Shown here: one piece after another, positions 9,501-18,182 of the stretch
How positions within the stretch are numbered: position 1 is the stretch's first letter
Layout of the letters: each line of letters starts with the position of its first letter
The notes under the pieces: model-generated
What the model was told of the DNA's origin: nothing
What the model saw: the letters and a program-made list of their open reading frames with translations, nothing else
The model's database searches: none
Translations under genes and position numbers: made by a program
Origin: a virus
IMG/VR virus record: IMGVR_UViG_3300029258_000930
Location: 1 to 42,933 of that record
Strand: one strand, 5' to 3'
DNA length: 42,933 bases

Positions 9501-11191
9501 TCTTCAAACTTTATCTGATAAGCATCAATCTTCTGCTCAATAGCTTTCGTAGGTTTCCCTTCCTTCTTTCGCTGCTCTAGCTGATTGTGGAGGTTATCTA
9601 ATTCCTCTTCCATGAGCTTCATTTCAGCGTCGATCTGTGCTTGTCTGCCTTCTCTTAATAACTTTTCTTCGGCGGCTTTAACCTTTTGTTCATCGGGCGA
9701 TAACTGTTCGTCAGCAGCGATTTTTTCATCAACGGAAGCCGTGCCCTTGGATATGCTGTCTTCAACTTGATCTTGTGCTCTTTGCTCTTCAATAACCCCA
9801 TCAACGTCCTCCTCAGATAGTCTTGTATCAATACCTCTCTGCGCTTCCCTATCAAATATTCTCTTGCTTAGTTCAAATAATAAGGCATTAGCGTCTCCCT
9901 CTCCTTTGTTAATTTTTTCTACTAGATCAAGATCTGAATCTGTCGCTCCGAACCCTTCCATCAAAATATTCTTTACTATAGACTCTCCGTCGGCAAAAGT
10001 CCTCATTATTATTTTATGTCTAGTTGGTTTATCAAAAGGAAAATTATCTCTAAGACCTTTATCCATTCTGTTATACGCCATCTGCACCGTCGTCATACCC
10101 GCCACTCCACCACCTATCATACCAAGAATACCTTCATAAGACCCCTGCTTTAATATCTCTCCTATCGACCTATCTTCTGCGCCGGTGAACTGCTCTATCC
10201 CCGATACCGTAACACTCTGTGAAAATTCCTCAAGCATATTTGCTACAGCACTATCCGCCGCTAATGCCATGCGGGAAGAGTACTTTTTAAAAAGTACATT
10301 TATAGACATCTGCTCAAGTTTGGATACTGCTCCTCCTATAAGAGCACCATAACCTAATGCCGGTTTCCAATCAACACCCCGAGAGGTTTGTTCCAGATAG
10401 AAATTAGCACCCTCAGAACCACCGATAGCTGCCAAAGCGAGCTTAGGGTTTACTGACGCCAACAAAGCCGACGTTGTAATACTTCCCGCCACTCCCCCTA
10501 ATTGGGAAACGAAAGGGAAATTGGCATTGTTAGCCATATTCTGCTTGAAAGCCTTATCGTGTGCGTAAGCATAAAAAGCAACAGATCTTAATTTCTTACC
10601 TACCTTCTCCGCCATATTTGCGTTAGGGCTGGGAGTAAACTCTTCTTCGGGAGAAACCCCTGGCGGTAAAGAGAATCGCTCTTTCTTTTTTTCCTGGTCA
10701 GCTAATTCTTTTCCAATAAACGCTTGCGACCGAGATGCTCTTTCATCAAAAGTTCCTGGGCCTGCTATCAAATCATATAAGTTTCCAACAGCTTGAGCAA
10801 TATCAATACCCTCAGCAATAACAGGTAGTTCTGATAAATTCTTAACGAACTTCTCTTTACTAGAGAAACCTTCCATAACATTTCCTGCTATGTCAGTTGC
10901 GCTAAACAAAAGACTGTTTGTTATGCTAGGAAGTGAATTAAGTAAATTAGCCGTGGGTTCCCCCGCGAAATCCAAAACTGGGTTCTCTGCGGTAGTCATA
11001 CCTTCAACCATTTTTTCCCACCAAGTATCATACGAACCCCTATTGATGTCTGGTTCACGACCATACAACTGAAAGGCGTCAAGAGTGATCAACGGAGAAG
11101 TAATCTTTTTAGAAGATTCTGTATTCTCCAGTTGCCCATTTCCTCCGCCTGAGAAGGCTGCTTGAACTTGATCTAATCTTAGTTGAGCCAT
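6566..11191 (-). CDS. Giant internal virion / DNA-ejection protein (gp16 position)
   Basis: A 1541-residue protein, the largest in the window, placed exactly where T7 has gene 16 (between gp15-like and gp17-like genes). Visible parts: glycine-rich hydrophobic segments near 240-265 and 350-370 (GILGMIGGGVAGMTTVQMAY); a long charged coiled coil about 490-620 (EEKLLREGRQAQIDAEMKLM); a large mixed alpha region; and a hydrophobic stretch near 1440 (GLFVFDLIGGLISSAMSVY). I find no lytic transglycosylase signature at the N terminus, unlike T7 gp16. The likely role is formation of the trans-envelope ejection channel together with the gp14- and gp15-like proteins. Assignment rests on size, position and membrane-like segments, not on a conserved motif. 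Confidence 0.75.
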   Translation of the reverse strand: MAQLRLDQVQAAFSGGGNGQLENTESSKKITSPLITLDAFQLYGREPDINRGSYDTWWEKMVEGMTTAENPVLDFAGEPTANLLNSLPSITNSLLFSATDIAGNVMEGFSSKEKFVKNLSELPVIAEGIDIAQAVGNLYDLIAGPGTFDERASRSQAFIGKELADQEKKKERFSLPPGVSPEEEFTPSPNANMAEKVGKKLRSVAFYAYAHDKAFKQNMANNANFPFVSQLGGVAGSITTSALLASVNPKLALAAIGGSEGANFYLEQTSRGVDWKPALGYGALIGGAVSKLEQMSINVLFKKYSSRMALAADSAVANMLEEFSQSVTVSGIEQFTGAEDRSIGEILKQGSYEGILGMIGGGVAGMTTVQMAYNRMDKGLRDNFPFDKPTRHKIIMRTFADGESIVKNILMEGFGATDSDLDLVEKINKGEGDANALLFELSKRIFDREAQRGIDTRLSEEDVDGVIEEQRAQDQVEDSISKGTASVDEKIAADEQLSPDEQKVKAAEEKLLREGRQAQIDAEMKLMEEELDNLHNQLEQRKKEGKPTKAIEQKIDAYQIKFEELFDEIATLPDQQREDLAKKIVKTKGQKISSLKNKAEKVAERIERDRVTQLFKKKASDLKEARAELLKYIRTVFKGIKVLPKKFLTRAAQVTPKNIDEYMREVDAARTDIVRPLLIRQIQKVLNRIAPKVENGKLVGKIKSDAAMQDAANEIIRLSKLDAITTQQLIRQKQKQMVEGVGDVDKLAFELGLLQNVAGLDGKSEADLLDALEYVKIITHALTTTSKMRHQALKEAREREREKILDEMPVEKFDVARFVPKWTRSWLSFSVDNLSSMLRNMIGVQNIKGSVLEGKIKALDEAPRKRDSFRFYYADALDQVAKRIFGFENDKQYNDWKHDRFKAGSGYDSGENVQMNDGTSKRILLSKADVTYWWMVTHDSKGNEISELVEHFTNEHQRADIEKKAIDEEWSEEQFQEELAKIRGNAIPSEHWQSMMEQFAQDIRNIEFAQSQRLLYNTVYSLVNPVYRLYMGTDLPRVNDYIPWWRDVSGVETDVFDALSDINDLVAGTPKSFNLRTPGATAAFRQVGDLEIFNYFINEMAHFYAFALPMKDIISIVRHPDIREAINLQTDGTELADGVVRDGDTYLNLRRMVDLVSSQGRSLNEFTNKIFNTIRSNLSVAYLGEPSKGLLQFSSMWMALTENDITWADWTKGFLEFMSDIPGSIKFLEQAPMMKFRYSDMMIEMKDAMEQAKQVNEGKVSKLRRFITPKAFAFVRAGNKIGAGISGYVVMKKVYDETGDINEAFRRFDQHILNTQQSAISTQVSPFQVGQMSRLLAQFQSATIQYARLYTRSITDYFKGRIPLKKMIDNMIVFHVLMPAMRWLLKALIRGGDFDRDELARDALIGPLTPGLFVFDLIGGLISSAMSVYSYGFEGAFESAGNKAVKASRKLFKGFKDAVAGDAPDFLESMDMIIEFAEEFSAPTLPIPGIVYDLPQAVIQVLAGELEPLELLSVIMGESPESLKFKNSGGKNNRRNKTASR

Positions 11192-11192
11192 A

Positions 11193-12764
11193 TTATCTAC
11201 CTATCGCCTCTGTTGGTATTTCTAAAATAGGCATCCCGTCCTCCGGGTCAAAACCCGCTACGGGGAAAACACCTGCTGAAGTTCTAATAATCTTTGCATC
11301 TATCATATCTATAGGAAATCCCATCTCCTGTAAAGTTGCAGCAATCTTGCCTTGCGTGAAAAGATTCTTAACTACCTCGTCCTCTAACTGATCAAGCTGC
11401 TCTACCGGGACTCTCTCGTATATGCTACTAAGAACATTCATAGACCATTGGTCACTCTTCTTTTGCTTTCTAGACTCTTTAAGAAAATTCTTTAACGTCT
11501 TACGCATACCCTTATCTTTCGTCATTTTATTCTTATTGATTTCGTAACCGTCTAAAGCAACTTTAGACCAGAACATCCACTTATTATAATTCTTATAAGA
11601 TATGTTTCCCTTCTTCGCCTCGCTAACGATCTGTGCTTGGAAGCCAAGAAAGTCCTCTAAGAAACCACCCTTATCCACTTTCACAATTCCGTCTTCTCTA
11701 ACAAAGAGTTGCTCGTACTTGCTTTGGATACTCGCCTCTACGTCTGTATTCCCTGGAGCGTTCAACAAAGTGTTCTCCATCTTCATATCTCGTATGTCCG
11801 CCAGAACTTTGGTATACTGAGTCAATACTTTCTGCTGCTCAGATCCCGGTACTGCCGACGCAGCTTCCGCAGATACCTGCATAACCCTATCATCTAACTC
11901 AGCAGCAGATACGTCGTCGAGTAATAACTTCTCTTGCGTTTCTACAACATCAAAACTTGCGGCTGACTGCGTCTGAAATAGAGCACGCGCAGTAGCCCCC
12001 CTCTGCATCTTAAGAAAGTTCTCTTTAACTTCAGCTCTTGTTTTCTCGTCTGGCCCACCTCTCCCGGTAACCGGATCATAACCGGGGGTTTTCTCTATAA
12101 AATCCTGAGCTTCGAAGAACCTACCCTCTTCCATAATAGTTGCTGCTCTCGCTCGAAACATTCCGTTCTGAGCAGTAACAAAATTCTTTGTACCCTCCGC
12201 AACGCCCCAAGCACGTATATAATTCTCTCGCGTGAACGTATCGTCGCCCATCATAATATTATATTCTTCTTGCGTCGCACCTTGTAAAACAGTATTCACA
12301 TTAGTTTGCTGAACATCAATAAGAAATTGTTGATCTAATGCCTGCGTTTGATTAAGTTGCCACTTCCTGTTATTCACCGACTGTTGAGCAACAAGTCCGT
12401 CGAGCATAGGAGTTAAATCTCTTTGTAATTTTGAGTCCTCTATTCCATCTAATATATTATCTTTAATTTCATTAGACTTTAACTGTAGAGCTTCATACCC
12501 CGCCTCCGGGTCTTCCGCGTATTGCTCCATTATTTCCTTACTAGCAGAAGAACTGGCGTTAATATACTGCGCTTGTTTCTTCGCACTCTCCGACTTTAAT
12601 GCCTGCGCCCGTTCTTTCTGGTACACTCTAGCTGCTAAATCTTGGAAACTTGACGCCATCTTTCCTATAGATCGTGCCATTTCTGCAGCAGAATTATCTA
12701 ATGTGTTAATTCCCGTCCTAGAAGAAACTAACTTATCTCTAAAATATGTTGGTACAGTAGCCAC
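11193..12764 (-). CDS. Internal virion protein, gp15-like
   Basis: I choose the GTG at 12764 because AGGAGG stands 6 bases before it and it begins VATVPTYFRDKLV. An earlier ATG at 12827 in the same frame would overlap the preceding gene by 50 bases and lacks such a site. This gives 523 residues. The protein is helical and Gln/Glu/Lys rich: MARSIGKMASSFQDLAARVY near the N terminus, long predicted helices in the middle, and FDPEDGMPILEIPTEAIGR at the C terminus. It is shorter than T7 gp15 (747), but the gene order 14-15-16 and the helical core-protein character fit the ejectosome tube protein. Function is inferred from synteny. Confidence 0.75.
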   Translation of the reverse strand: MATVPTYFRDKLVSSRTGINTLDNSAAEMARSIGKMASSFQDLAARVYQKERAQALKSESAKKQAQYINASSSASKEIMEQYAEDPEAGYEALQLKSNEIKDNILDGIEDSKLQRDLTPMLDGLVAQQSVNNRKWQLNQTQALDQQFLIDVQQTNVNTVLQGATQEEYNIMMGDDTFTRENYIRAWGVAEGTKNFVTAQNGMFRARAATIMEEGRFFEAQDFIEKTPGYDPVTGRGGPDEKTRAEVKENFLKMQRGATARALFQTQSAASFDVVETQEKLLLDDVSAAELDDRVMQVSAEAASAVPGSEQQKVLTQYTKVLADIRDMKMENTLLNAPGNTDVEASIQSKYEQLFVREDGIVKVDKGGFLEDFLGFQAQIVSEAKKGNISYKNYNKWMFWSKVALDGYEINKNKMTKDKGMRKTLKNFLKESRKQKKSDQWSMNVLSSIYERVPVEQLDQLEDEVVKNLFTQGKIAATLQEMGFPIDMIDAKIIRTSAGVFPVAGFDPEDGMPILEIPTEAIGR

Positions 12765-12777
12765 AATAAACCTCCTA

Positions 12778-13215
12778 TTATACAAAAACTGATGCGGTTT
12801 GAGCCCCGTAAGAAGCAGCTGTCGCAAAGCCTGATAGAACCGCAGAACGTGCTTTATTTGAACTGATATCGGCCTCGGTGTTTAGAAAACTCTCGTTTGC
12901 TTTTCCACTCCTACGAATAGCGGAGATCTCTTTGTTGTACTGCTCTGCGGTATAGTTCATAACTGAAAGTACAGTGTTATCTCCAGGAGTAACTCTTATT
13001 CCATTTGCAGAAAAAGCTATACGCTGACGAGCCATAAGGCGATCACGCTCTTCTTCCCTACGAACAGCTTCTTCATTAGCCTCTATCCTTGCTAACTTAG
13101 CTTGCTCTATTTGTTGATCAGCTTGTTTATGCAGAGCTTTTGATTGGCTTATCCCCGAGGAGATCGCCGACGCCGCGCTAATAGCATATAAAGCATATAC
13201 CGCTAGTTCTGCCAT
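12778..13215 (-). CDS. Internal virion protein, gp14-like
   Basis: A 145-residue protein with the hallmark pattern of the gp14 (virion core protein B) family: a small-residue N-terminal segment (YALYAISAASAISSGISQSK), a charged helix with EANEEAVRREEERDRLMARQ, then FSANGIRVTPGDNTVLSV, an 'AEQYNKEISAIRRSGK' segment and a Gly/Ala-rich hydrophobic C terminus (SAVLSGFATAASYGAQTASV). In T7 this protein inserts in the outer membrane on ejection; the two small-residue hydrophobic ends fit membrane insertion. AGGAGG precedes the ATG. The next gene, gp15-like, starts 13 bases downstream. Confidence 0.85.
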   Translation of the reverse strand: MAELAVYALYAISAASAISSGISQSKALHKQADQQIEQAKLARIEANEEAVRREEERDRLMARQRIAFSANGIRVTPGDNTVLSVMNYTAEQYNKEISAIRRSGKANESFLNTEADISSNKARSAVLSGFATAASYGAQTASVFV

Positions 13216-13216
13216 A

Positions 13217-13660
13217 TTACCCTCCTGAAATTATTGAATATAAATAATAGTCGTTTCCTTGGATATCAAAATGCCTTATAAGACCTTCCCGCTCGAAGCC
13301 AAACATCTCTAAAAAACGATAATACTTCTCATCGTCCACTCTGCACTTCGCCTGTATCCTATGCTGAAACATTAGTCCATTTTTTAGCTGTTCCTTTATA
13401 TACCGACAAATCTCAATAGTGTGATAAACCCACCCTTTTGCCGGTAGGATAAATACTTCTCCTACTCCAACGCCTACTGATACAAGACCTAACACCATCA
13501 AAACCGTTCCTTCCTCATTACAAAGAGTATGAACATGAGGCTGACCGGCCAAACGAAAGAAAAAGCTTTCCGGCATTGTCTGGATTGACCCCGCAAACAA
13601 AAAATGTTCTACTTCCATATCTAGATAATGTTTTGCTTCAAAGTTTAAGGCTCGTATCAT
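13217..13660 (-). CDS. gp13-like protein with GNAT acetyltransferase-type fold
   Basis: A 147-residue protein at the place of T7 gene 13 (138 residues). The pattern is that of a GNAT fold: VLMVLGLVSVGVGVGEVFIL as central strands, a helix (TIEICRYIKEQLKN) and the typical C-terminal 'KYYRFLEMFGFEREGLIRHF' end. Family knowledge: T7-like gp13 proteins are internal virion proteins distantly related to GNAT enzymes. The canonical acetyl-CoA loop (Q/R-x-x-G-x-G/A) is not clear here, so catalysis is doubtful. The start overlaps the gp12-like stop as ATGA, with AGGAG upstream. A role in head-core assembly or ejection is inferred. Confidence 0.7.
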   Translation of the reverse strand: MIRALNFEAKHYLDMEVEHFLFAGSIQTMPESFFFRLAGQPHVHTLCNEEGTVLMVLGLVSVGVGVGEVFILPAKGWVYHTIEICRYIKEQLKNGLMFQHRIQAKCRVDDEKYYRFLEMFGFEREGLIRHFDIQGNDYYLYSIISGG

Positions 13661-15978
13661 TCTTCTCCTATCTCAAGATCAAGTACAACGCCATTAACTT
13701 TAGCAGGCATTGCTATGTCTTGAACAATGACGATATATTTCGTCTCGTCCCACTTATCTTCCATAGCAACTTCTTCGTACCCGCTATTGGGTAAGGACGG
13801 TCTATCTGTTAATTGTCCCATAGTCGCTGTATCTATTTGGCTAAGGTCGTAAAGACTTGACCCATACTTCGTGTAAAAAGATTGGTGAAACAATAAGTTA
13901 ATTCGAGAGATGTTTTGTTTTCTCCCACCGGTAGTTGCAGCTTGGCCAGCCAAATTTAACGGCAATGATATGTATACCCCTTTATATTTATAACCAAAAC
14001 AAATAACCGCAGCTTGTCGATTTAAAGTTATTATACCCCCAGTTACCTTAACATCTGGGTGAACTCTCCCATCAGCCAATACCTGAATATCTTCACCCTC
14101 TAAGTGATGTAGGCCCCCTACGGTATCTGTAGTCAAAAACCAACTTCCAGCGGGGATTGCATCTGTATTATCGAAGTCCTCGAGAACATCACAGACAACT
14201 ACCGTCGAGGAAGTGTACTGGGTAATAACGGCTCTACCTCCACCCGCCCTATCTTCATATTTTTTCCATATCTCACTACCTACATCCGTGGACAGAAAGA
14301 CACCTGAAGAAGCAGTAAAAGTTATGTCATCTCCCGTAGTTGCGCCGGGAGTCATAGTGATACTACCCCCTGCTAGGTCAGACCCGTTACTTGTTAGGTG
14401 ACTATCTAAATAAGTAAATTCCCTTTGCTGTTCGAAAACCTCATTTCTAAAATCTGTTTGATCTGTTTCCTCGCTATCTTCATCAGTAAAATAGTCTTCA
14501 ATGACCAAAGACTCCCACGGGTCAGTAAAGTACTCCATGTACCGAACTGTCGTTCCGTTAATTTCTCTCTCGACAACTACCCAGACTCGGTCATACCCAG
14601 AAACTAATGATTCAGTTGTCACACTCCTAATTTTAGCACTCGGCCCACCTGGTTTTACGCGCATCCACCCGGAGGGGTCTTCCTTATCTTTAACAACAGC
14701 CGCGATAAGTGCACCCGCCCCCGTAACCGCGTAAATAATATCGTCTTTTCCACGCTGAAAAGCTAACTGAACTACTCCACTCCTTGTTAAATGAGAAGCT
14801 AAAAACTGCCTATCATTTGAACGATAAGAGTCAGCCATTAGCTCATACTGAAAAGATCTAATTTTTCTAGATCCTTTCTGCATATAAAATAACGTCGATC
14901 CATTCGCTACCGGTTGTAAATATTGACCACCATAAGGGTCTATTGGACGAACTCTTACTGTTGTTGGGGTGATGGCTTCATTAGTTCCACCCCCATCCAT
15001 AGCACTGATTCCACCTGTTGTTCCTATAGCTAAGAAAAGTTCAGTACCCGCAATCCAGTTTATGTACGCGATATCTCCATGACCTGAAGATATAGGAAAG
15101 ATCAAAGCGTCATCTGCTACCGCGCTACCGAGAGTAAAATCATCATATCTGGAAGCTCCTGCGGAATCCGGCCCGCGAGAGGCATAAATAGTATCTGGAT
15201 TAGTAGTAGTTCCAGCCATAACTAAACGACCTTCATAAAAGGCAACAGCTCTAGGATACAATCCTACGCCAGTAAAAGGATCAGTAGTTCGGGAGTACGT
15301 AGCAAAAGTCCAACTGGTCGCGCTTACGCGGGTTAATTTATACGGGGCAAAATCATTATGCACAAAGTACCCAATATTTCCTTGACCCGCCCAATGAAAT
15401 TCAAATAACTCGTCGGCGGTATAAGGGGAAACTATAGTATAAACTGCTTTAACAGTTCCACCAGAAGAGTAAGCCGTGTAAGCAGAGCCGTCAACGGCGT
15501 TCCCGAATAAGTCAACCAATTCAAAAGTGTTAGCGTCCGAGTTCGTGATAGTAAAAAATCGGGCGTTGATCTCTGTCATTCCAACAACTCCCGAGATGTA
15601 AACTTCATCACCGTCCGAGAACCCATGAGCTACCGCCGTTATAACGACCGGATCAGCACTCGTCGCGCCGGTGATACTCGTACCCGTGGCTGCGAGCGTT
15701 ATAGAGCTATCCTCGACAATTCTCAAAAAACCAGGAGTAAAAGATAATATATACGTCTCGTCATCAGAGAAACGAAAGGTCTCAAGCCTACAATTCGCTT
15801 GGGATTCTGACGGATGAACATATTTAAGTCCACCTCTGTACTCCAAAGAACCTTGAGCGTGTGGAATAAAATTCTGGCATCTCTTCGCACTTGCTGGATA
15901 AACTTCTGAATCGCTTCTTCCGTAAATATCTGAAGAAACTTCTCCTCCTGCAAAATTATTTATAGTCTGTTCAGGCAT
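13657..15978 (-). CDS. Tail tubular protein B / nozzle (gp12-like)
   Basis: A 773-residue protein, close to T7 gp12 (794). The N terminus carries the family signature: NNFAGGEVSSDIYGRSD, then AKRCQNFIPHAQGSLEYRGG and FRFSDDETYILSFTPGFLRI. A 'VVITAVAHGFSDGDEVYISG' segment near residue 110, followed by EINARFFTI and ANTFEL, is an inserted beta module seen in many phage tail proteins. The protein is beta-propeller-like in family structures and forms the tail nozzle through which DNA passes. It follows gp11-like directly; no clear ribosome site is visible before its ATG, so it is probably translated by coupling from the gene 3 bases upstream. Confidence 0.9.
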   Translation of the reverse strand: MPEQTINNFAGGEVSSDIYGRSDSEVYPASAKRCQNFIPHAQGSLEYRGGLKYVHPSESQANCRLETFRFSDDETYILSFTPGFLRIVEDSSITLAATGTSITGATSADPVVITAVAHGFSDGDEVYISGVVGMTEINARFFTITNSDANTFELVDLFGNAVDGSAYTAYSSGGTVKAVYTIVSPYTADELFEFHWAGQGNIGYFVHNDFAPYKLTRVSATSWTFATYSRTTDPFTGVGLYPRAVAFYEGRLVMAGTTTNPDTIYASRGPDSAGASRYDDFTLGSAVADDALIFPISSGHGDIAYINWIAGTELFLAIGTTGGISAMDGGGTNEAITPTTVRVRPIDPYGGQYLQPVANGSTLFYMQKGSRKIRSFQYELMADSYRSNDRQFLASHLTRSGVVQLAFQRGKDDIIYAVTGAGALIAAVVKDKEDPSGWMRVKPGGPSAKIRSVTTESLVSGYDRVWVVVEREINGTTVRYMEYFTDPWESLVIEDYFTDEDSEETDQTDFRNEVFEQQREFTYLDSHLTSNGSDLAGGSITMTPGATTGDDITFTASSGVFLSTDVGSEIWKKYEDRAGGGRAVITQYTSSTVVVCDVLEDFDNTDAIPAGSWFLTTDTVGGLHHLEGEDIQVLADGRVHPDVKVTGGIITLNRQAAVICFGYKYKGVYISLPLNLAGQAATTGGRKQNISRINLLFHQSFYTKYGSSLYDLSQIDTATMGQLTDRPSLPNSGYEEVAMEDKWDETKYIVIVQDIAMPAKVNGVVLDLEIGEE

Positions 15979-15980
15979 AA

Positions 15981-16637
15981 TTAATTAGGGTCATACAGGA
16001 AATTATAATCTCCTGCTACGCTGTTCGCCGATCCAGGTCTCATACCGGCTTGTTTAATTTTACTTCTCTCGTATCGCCTTGGTGGTTGTGCTTGTCCGTT
16101 TGCTCCTAAAGCAACACGTCTTGCTTCCTTAATATACTCGCTTATGAAAGTTAAGACTGACGGCTTTGCGGTCAGTTTACGGGCCATGCTTAAAGCTAAT
16201 AATCCAGCAAAAAGGTCAGAGAAGTACCCAGGAAACATAGTCACATCTTCAATATCTTGTATAAAATATAAGTCAATTGAACTTGCTGTGCTGTTATTAA
16301 TCAGAAGTTTCTTCCCTTCAATACGATAATCCCATCGTTGAAGAGGTAAATCCCAATCTTTAATAGCTGTAAGTTTTAGATAGTTATTTGGAAAAACGTA
16401 GTAATCGGAGTACCTATCAACCGAGGGAGTGCCGCCACGAGGAACCGCTTGACTCGCTTGAGCAAAGTTCCAATTCCCGGACTCAAGCAATTTGCGTCTA
16501 ACCACGTCATACCAACGCGCACATAACTGTTCGGTCGTGTTATCAGGATCCGGTGGGCTAATAGAAACGATCTGCTTCTCGTTTAATAGATCAAGAGCCA
16601 AATTACAGATCGCTTGTGGACTTGTGGGTTTAGACAT
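15981..16637 (-). CDS. Tail tubular protein A / adaptor (gp11-like)
   Basis: A 218-residue protein with the gp11 signature: ICNLALDLLNEKQIVSI near the start, TTEQLCARWYDVVRRKLLE, then GNWNFA, a central 'YSDYYVFPNNYLKLTAI' and the helix FAGLLALSMARKLT. T7 gp11 (196 residues) forms the dodecameric ring that joins portal and nozzle. The ribosome site AGGAGG lies 5 bases before the ATG and directly after the U-run of a rho-independent terminator. Tail gene expression therefore depends on read-through from the capsid transcript or on an unseen promoter. Confidence 0.9.
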   Translation of the reverse strand: MSKPTSPQAICNLALDLLNEKQIVSISPPDPDNTTEQLCARWYDVVRRKLLESGNWNFAQASQAVPRGGTPSVDRYSDYYVFPNNYLKLTAIKDWDLPLQRWDYRIEGKKLLINNSTASSIDLYFIQDIEDVTMFPGYFSDLFAGLLALSMARKLTAKPSVLTFISEYIKEARRVALGANGQAQPPRRYERSKIKQAGMRPGSANSVAGDYNFLYDPN

Positions 16638-16648
16638 TGTATCCTCCT

Positions 16649-16688
16649 AAAGAAAAGGGCGCACGCAAGCATAACTTACGTGCGCCCC
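16649..16688 (-). terminator. Rho-independent terminator after the capsid genes
   Basis: On the minus strand a perfect 9-bp stem GGGCGCACG / CGTGCGCCC (16687-16679 and 16665-16657) with a 13-base loop is followed by TTTTCTTT. It stands between the head accessory gene and the gp11-like gene, the same place as the late terminator of T7 behind gene 10. It would cut down transcription into the tail genes and so raise the capsid to tail ratio. Confidence 0.85.
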
Positions 16689-16720
16689 TGTGAATCGCAC
16701 CTCAATTTTTTAATTACAGT

Positions 16721-17224
16721 TTATCGACCAACTGTGGTTAATGAAACAGTAATAGTTCCCGCAGCAGTTACCTCAGAATTTAGAGTAATTGCTACCCAAT
16801 AAGAATCATTAGGTAATACCCCAATCACATCTCCTGTAGCAACATCATTAGCGATTTCGAAGAACTTCAAAACACCTCTTTCTTCAACCCCTAATGCTGC
16901 CAAGATATCCAACTTTGAAGCGAACGCAATACCTGCTGACGGATCAAGCCCGTCTGCTAAAGCATCTTTGTCAACAACAACTTGGTTGTCTCTGTAAAGA
17001 CCTACATCTAAATCAGAAGCGCCTGCGATTGCGTCTGATATCAGCCAACCTTCAACTGGAATCTCGTGAGCGCCTACTCTAAAAAGAGCTTTTATGTCGC
17101 CCGCGGCATCCGCTGCTGCAGTTTCAAACGTGATAACGCGTCTTGTAGTTTTTACACCACTAGATTTTAGCGCGTCAGTTGCTTCGCCCGCCAATACTTT
17201 TGCATCTACGATATCAAAAGACAT
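16721..17224 (-). CDS. Putative head accessory (decoration-type) protein
   Basis: A 167-residue acidic, Ala/Val/Thr-rich protein immediately after the major capsid gene. It has few aromatic residues and many predicted beta strands (KKTTRR-type loop near 25, VGAHEIPVEGWLISDAIAGA in the middle, SYWVAITLNSEVTAAGTITV at the end). I do not recognise a named family. Placement between the capsid gene and a terminator, a strong AGGAGG site and beta-rich composition suit a decoration or head-stabilising protein made in high amount. This is an inference; a neck protein is the alternative. Confidence 0.55.
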   Translation of the reverse strand: MSFDIVDAKVLAGEATDALKSSGVKTTRRVITFETAAADAAGDIKALFRVGAHEIPVEGWLISDAIAGASDLDVGLYRDNQVVVDKDALADGLDPSAGIAFASKLDILAALGVEERGVLKFFEIANDVATGDVIGVLPNDSYWVAITLNSEVTAAGTITVSLTTVGR

Positions 17225-17256
17225 ACTAACCTCCTATATTAGTTCGTTATCTGAGA

Positions 17257-18141
17257 TTAATCAGTTGTCTGAACCTTTTGTACAAGAACACCTTCAGTTC
17301 TAACTGCACCAAGAGTCCAGTTAACCTGAACTTGGTTTGTCTGTACTAAGTCAGTACGTTCTTGAACTTTGATCTCGAATTGTTTTGGCATCGCGTAGCA
17401 AAGAGCCCTAGAACTCATTGCGATACAATCACGAGTACCCCCAGAAACACTAAGAACAGGATTTGTTGCATTCGCAGCGAACTTAATCAAGCGAACTCCA
17501 ACAGCTTCCTGGATTTGTCCTTTTTCAACAGCGAACTGACGAGTATAGTCGCCTGATACAAGCTCAACTTCACCCATTAATGCTGTATGCTCATCACCTG
17601 AAATGCACATTACAAAATCTTCCATCATGTCGTTTCCAACATCATTGTCGATAAAGTTCTGTACGATCTCTAACAACTTTTCATACGTCAAACCTGCTGT
17701 TGCATTAACCGTCAAACCACCATCAGACGCGAACGTAACAGTTGTATCAAAGTCTTCTCCTGTAATAACAGAAGCCAAAGCCGCTTCAGTACCGATTCTA
17801 TCATGCACTCTAGCCATAGCCATTGCACATGCTTTCTGGTATTCACGTTCTGGGTTTAATAATACTTTGGAAATATCATCTTCGTCGATAGGAAGAGTCA
17901 AAGAGAAACGTCTTCGACCAATTTTTCTACGAGTGATCTTTAAATCAGAAAAGTTTACCGTATTGAAACGGCCAGATAATTCTTGTGCTTCGATAGAACC
18001 TACTCCATCATAAGCATAAGCTTTACCCTTCATTTGCTTAACAGGGAAAATTCCCGCTAGACGGGCTTTCATCTGTTGGGCTTCCTGGTGGACGCCATCA
18101 GAAAACTGGATTACTTGTCCTGTTTCGATTTGAGCTGCCAT
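17257..18141 (-). CDS. Major capsid protein
   Basis: A 294-residue protein. It begins with a helical arm (FSDGVHQEAQQMKARLAGIF), followed by basic loops (KITRRKIGRRRFSLTLPIDE), a long helix with HDRIGTEAALASVITGEDFD, and a C-terminal beta region (FEIKVQERTDLVQTNQVQVN, then WTLGAVRTEGVLVQKV). This is the layout of HK97-fold coat proteins of podoviruses with short coats. It follows the scaffold gene and has a private sigma70-like promoter and a structured leader, as expected for the most abundant virion protein. GGGAGG stands 6 bases before the ATG. Length is below T7 gp10A (345), so it is a different coat subfamily. Confidence 0.88.
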   Translation of the reverse strand: MAAQIETGQVIQFSDGVHQEAQQMKARLAGIFPVKQMKGKAYAYDGVGSIEAQELSGRFNTVNFSDLKITRRKIGRRRFSLTLPIDEDDISKVLLNPEREYQKACAMAMARVHDRIGTEAALASVITGEDFDTTVTFASDGGLTVNATAGLTYEKLLEIVQNFIDNDVGNDMMEDFVMCISGDEHTALMGEVELVSGDYTRQFAVEKGQIQEAVGVRLIKFAANATNPVLSVSGGTRDCIAMSSRALCYAMPKQFEIKVQERTDLVQTNQVQVNWTLGAVRTEGVLVQKVQTTD

Positions 18142-18182
18142 ATCAGCCTCCCTTTAATAAAAGTTTAACACAAGAGTTATTT

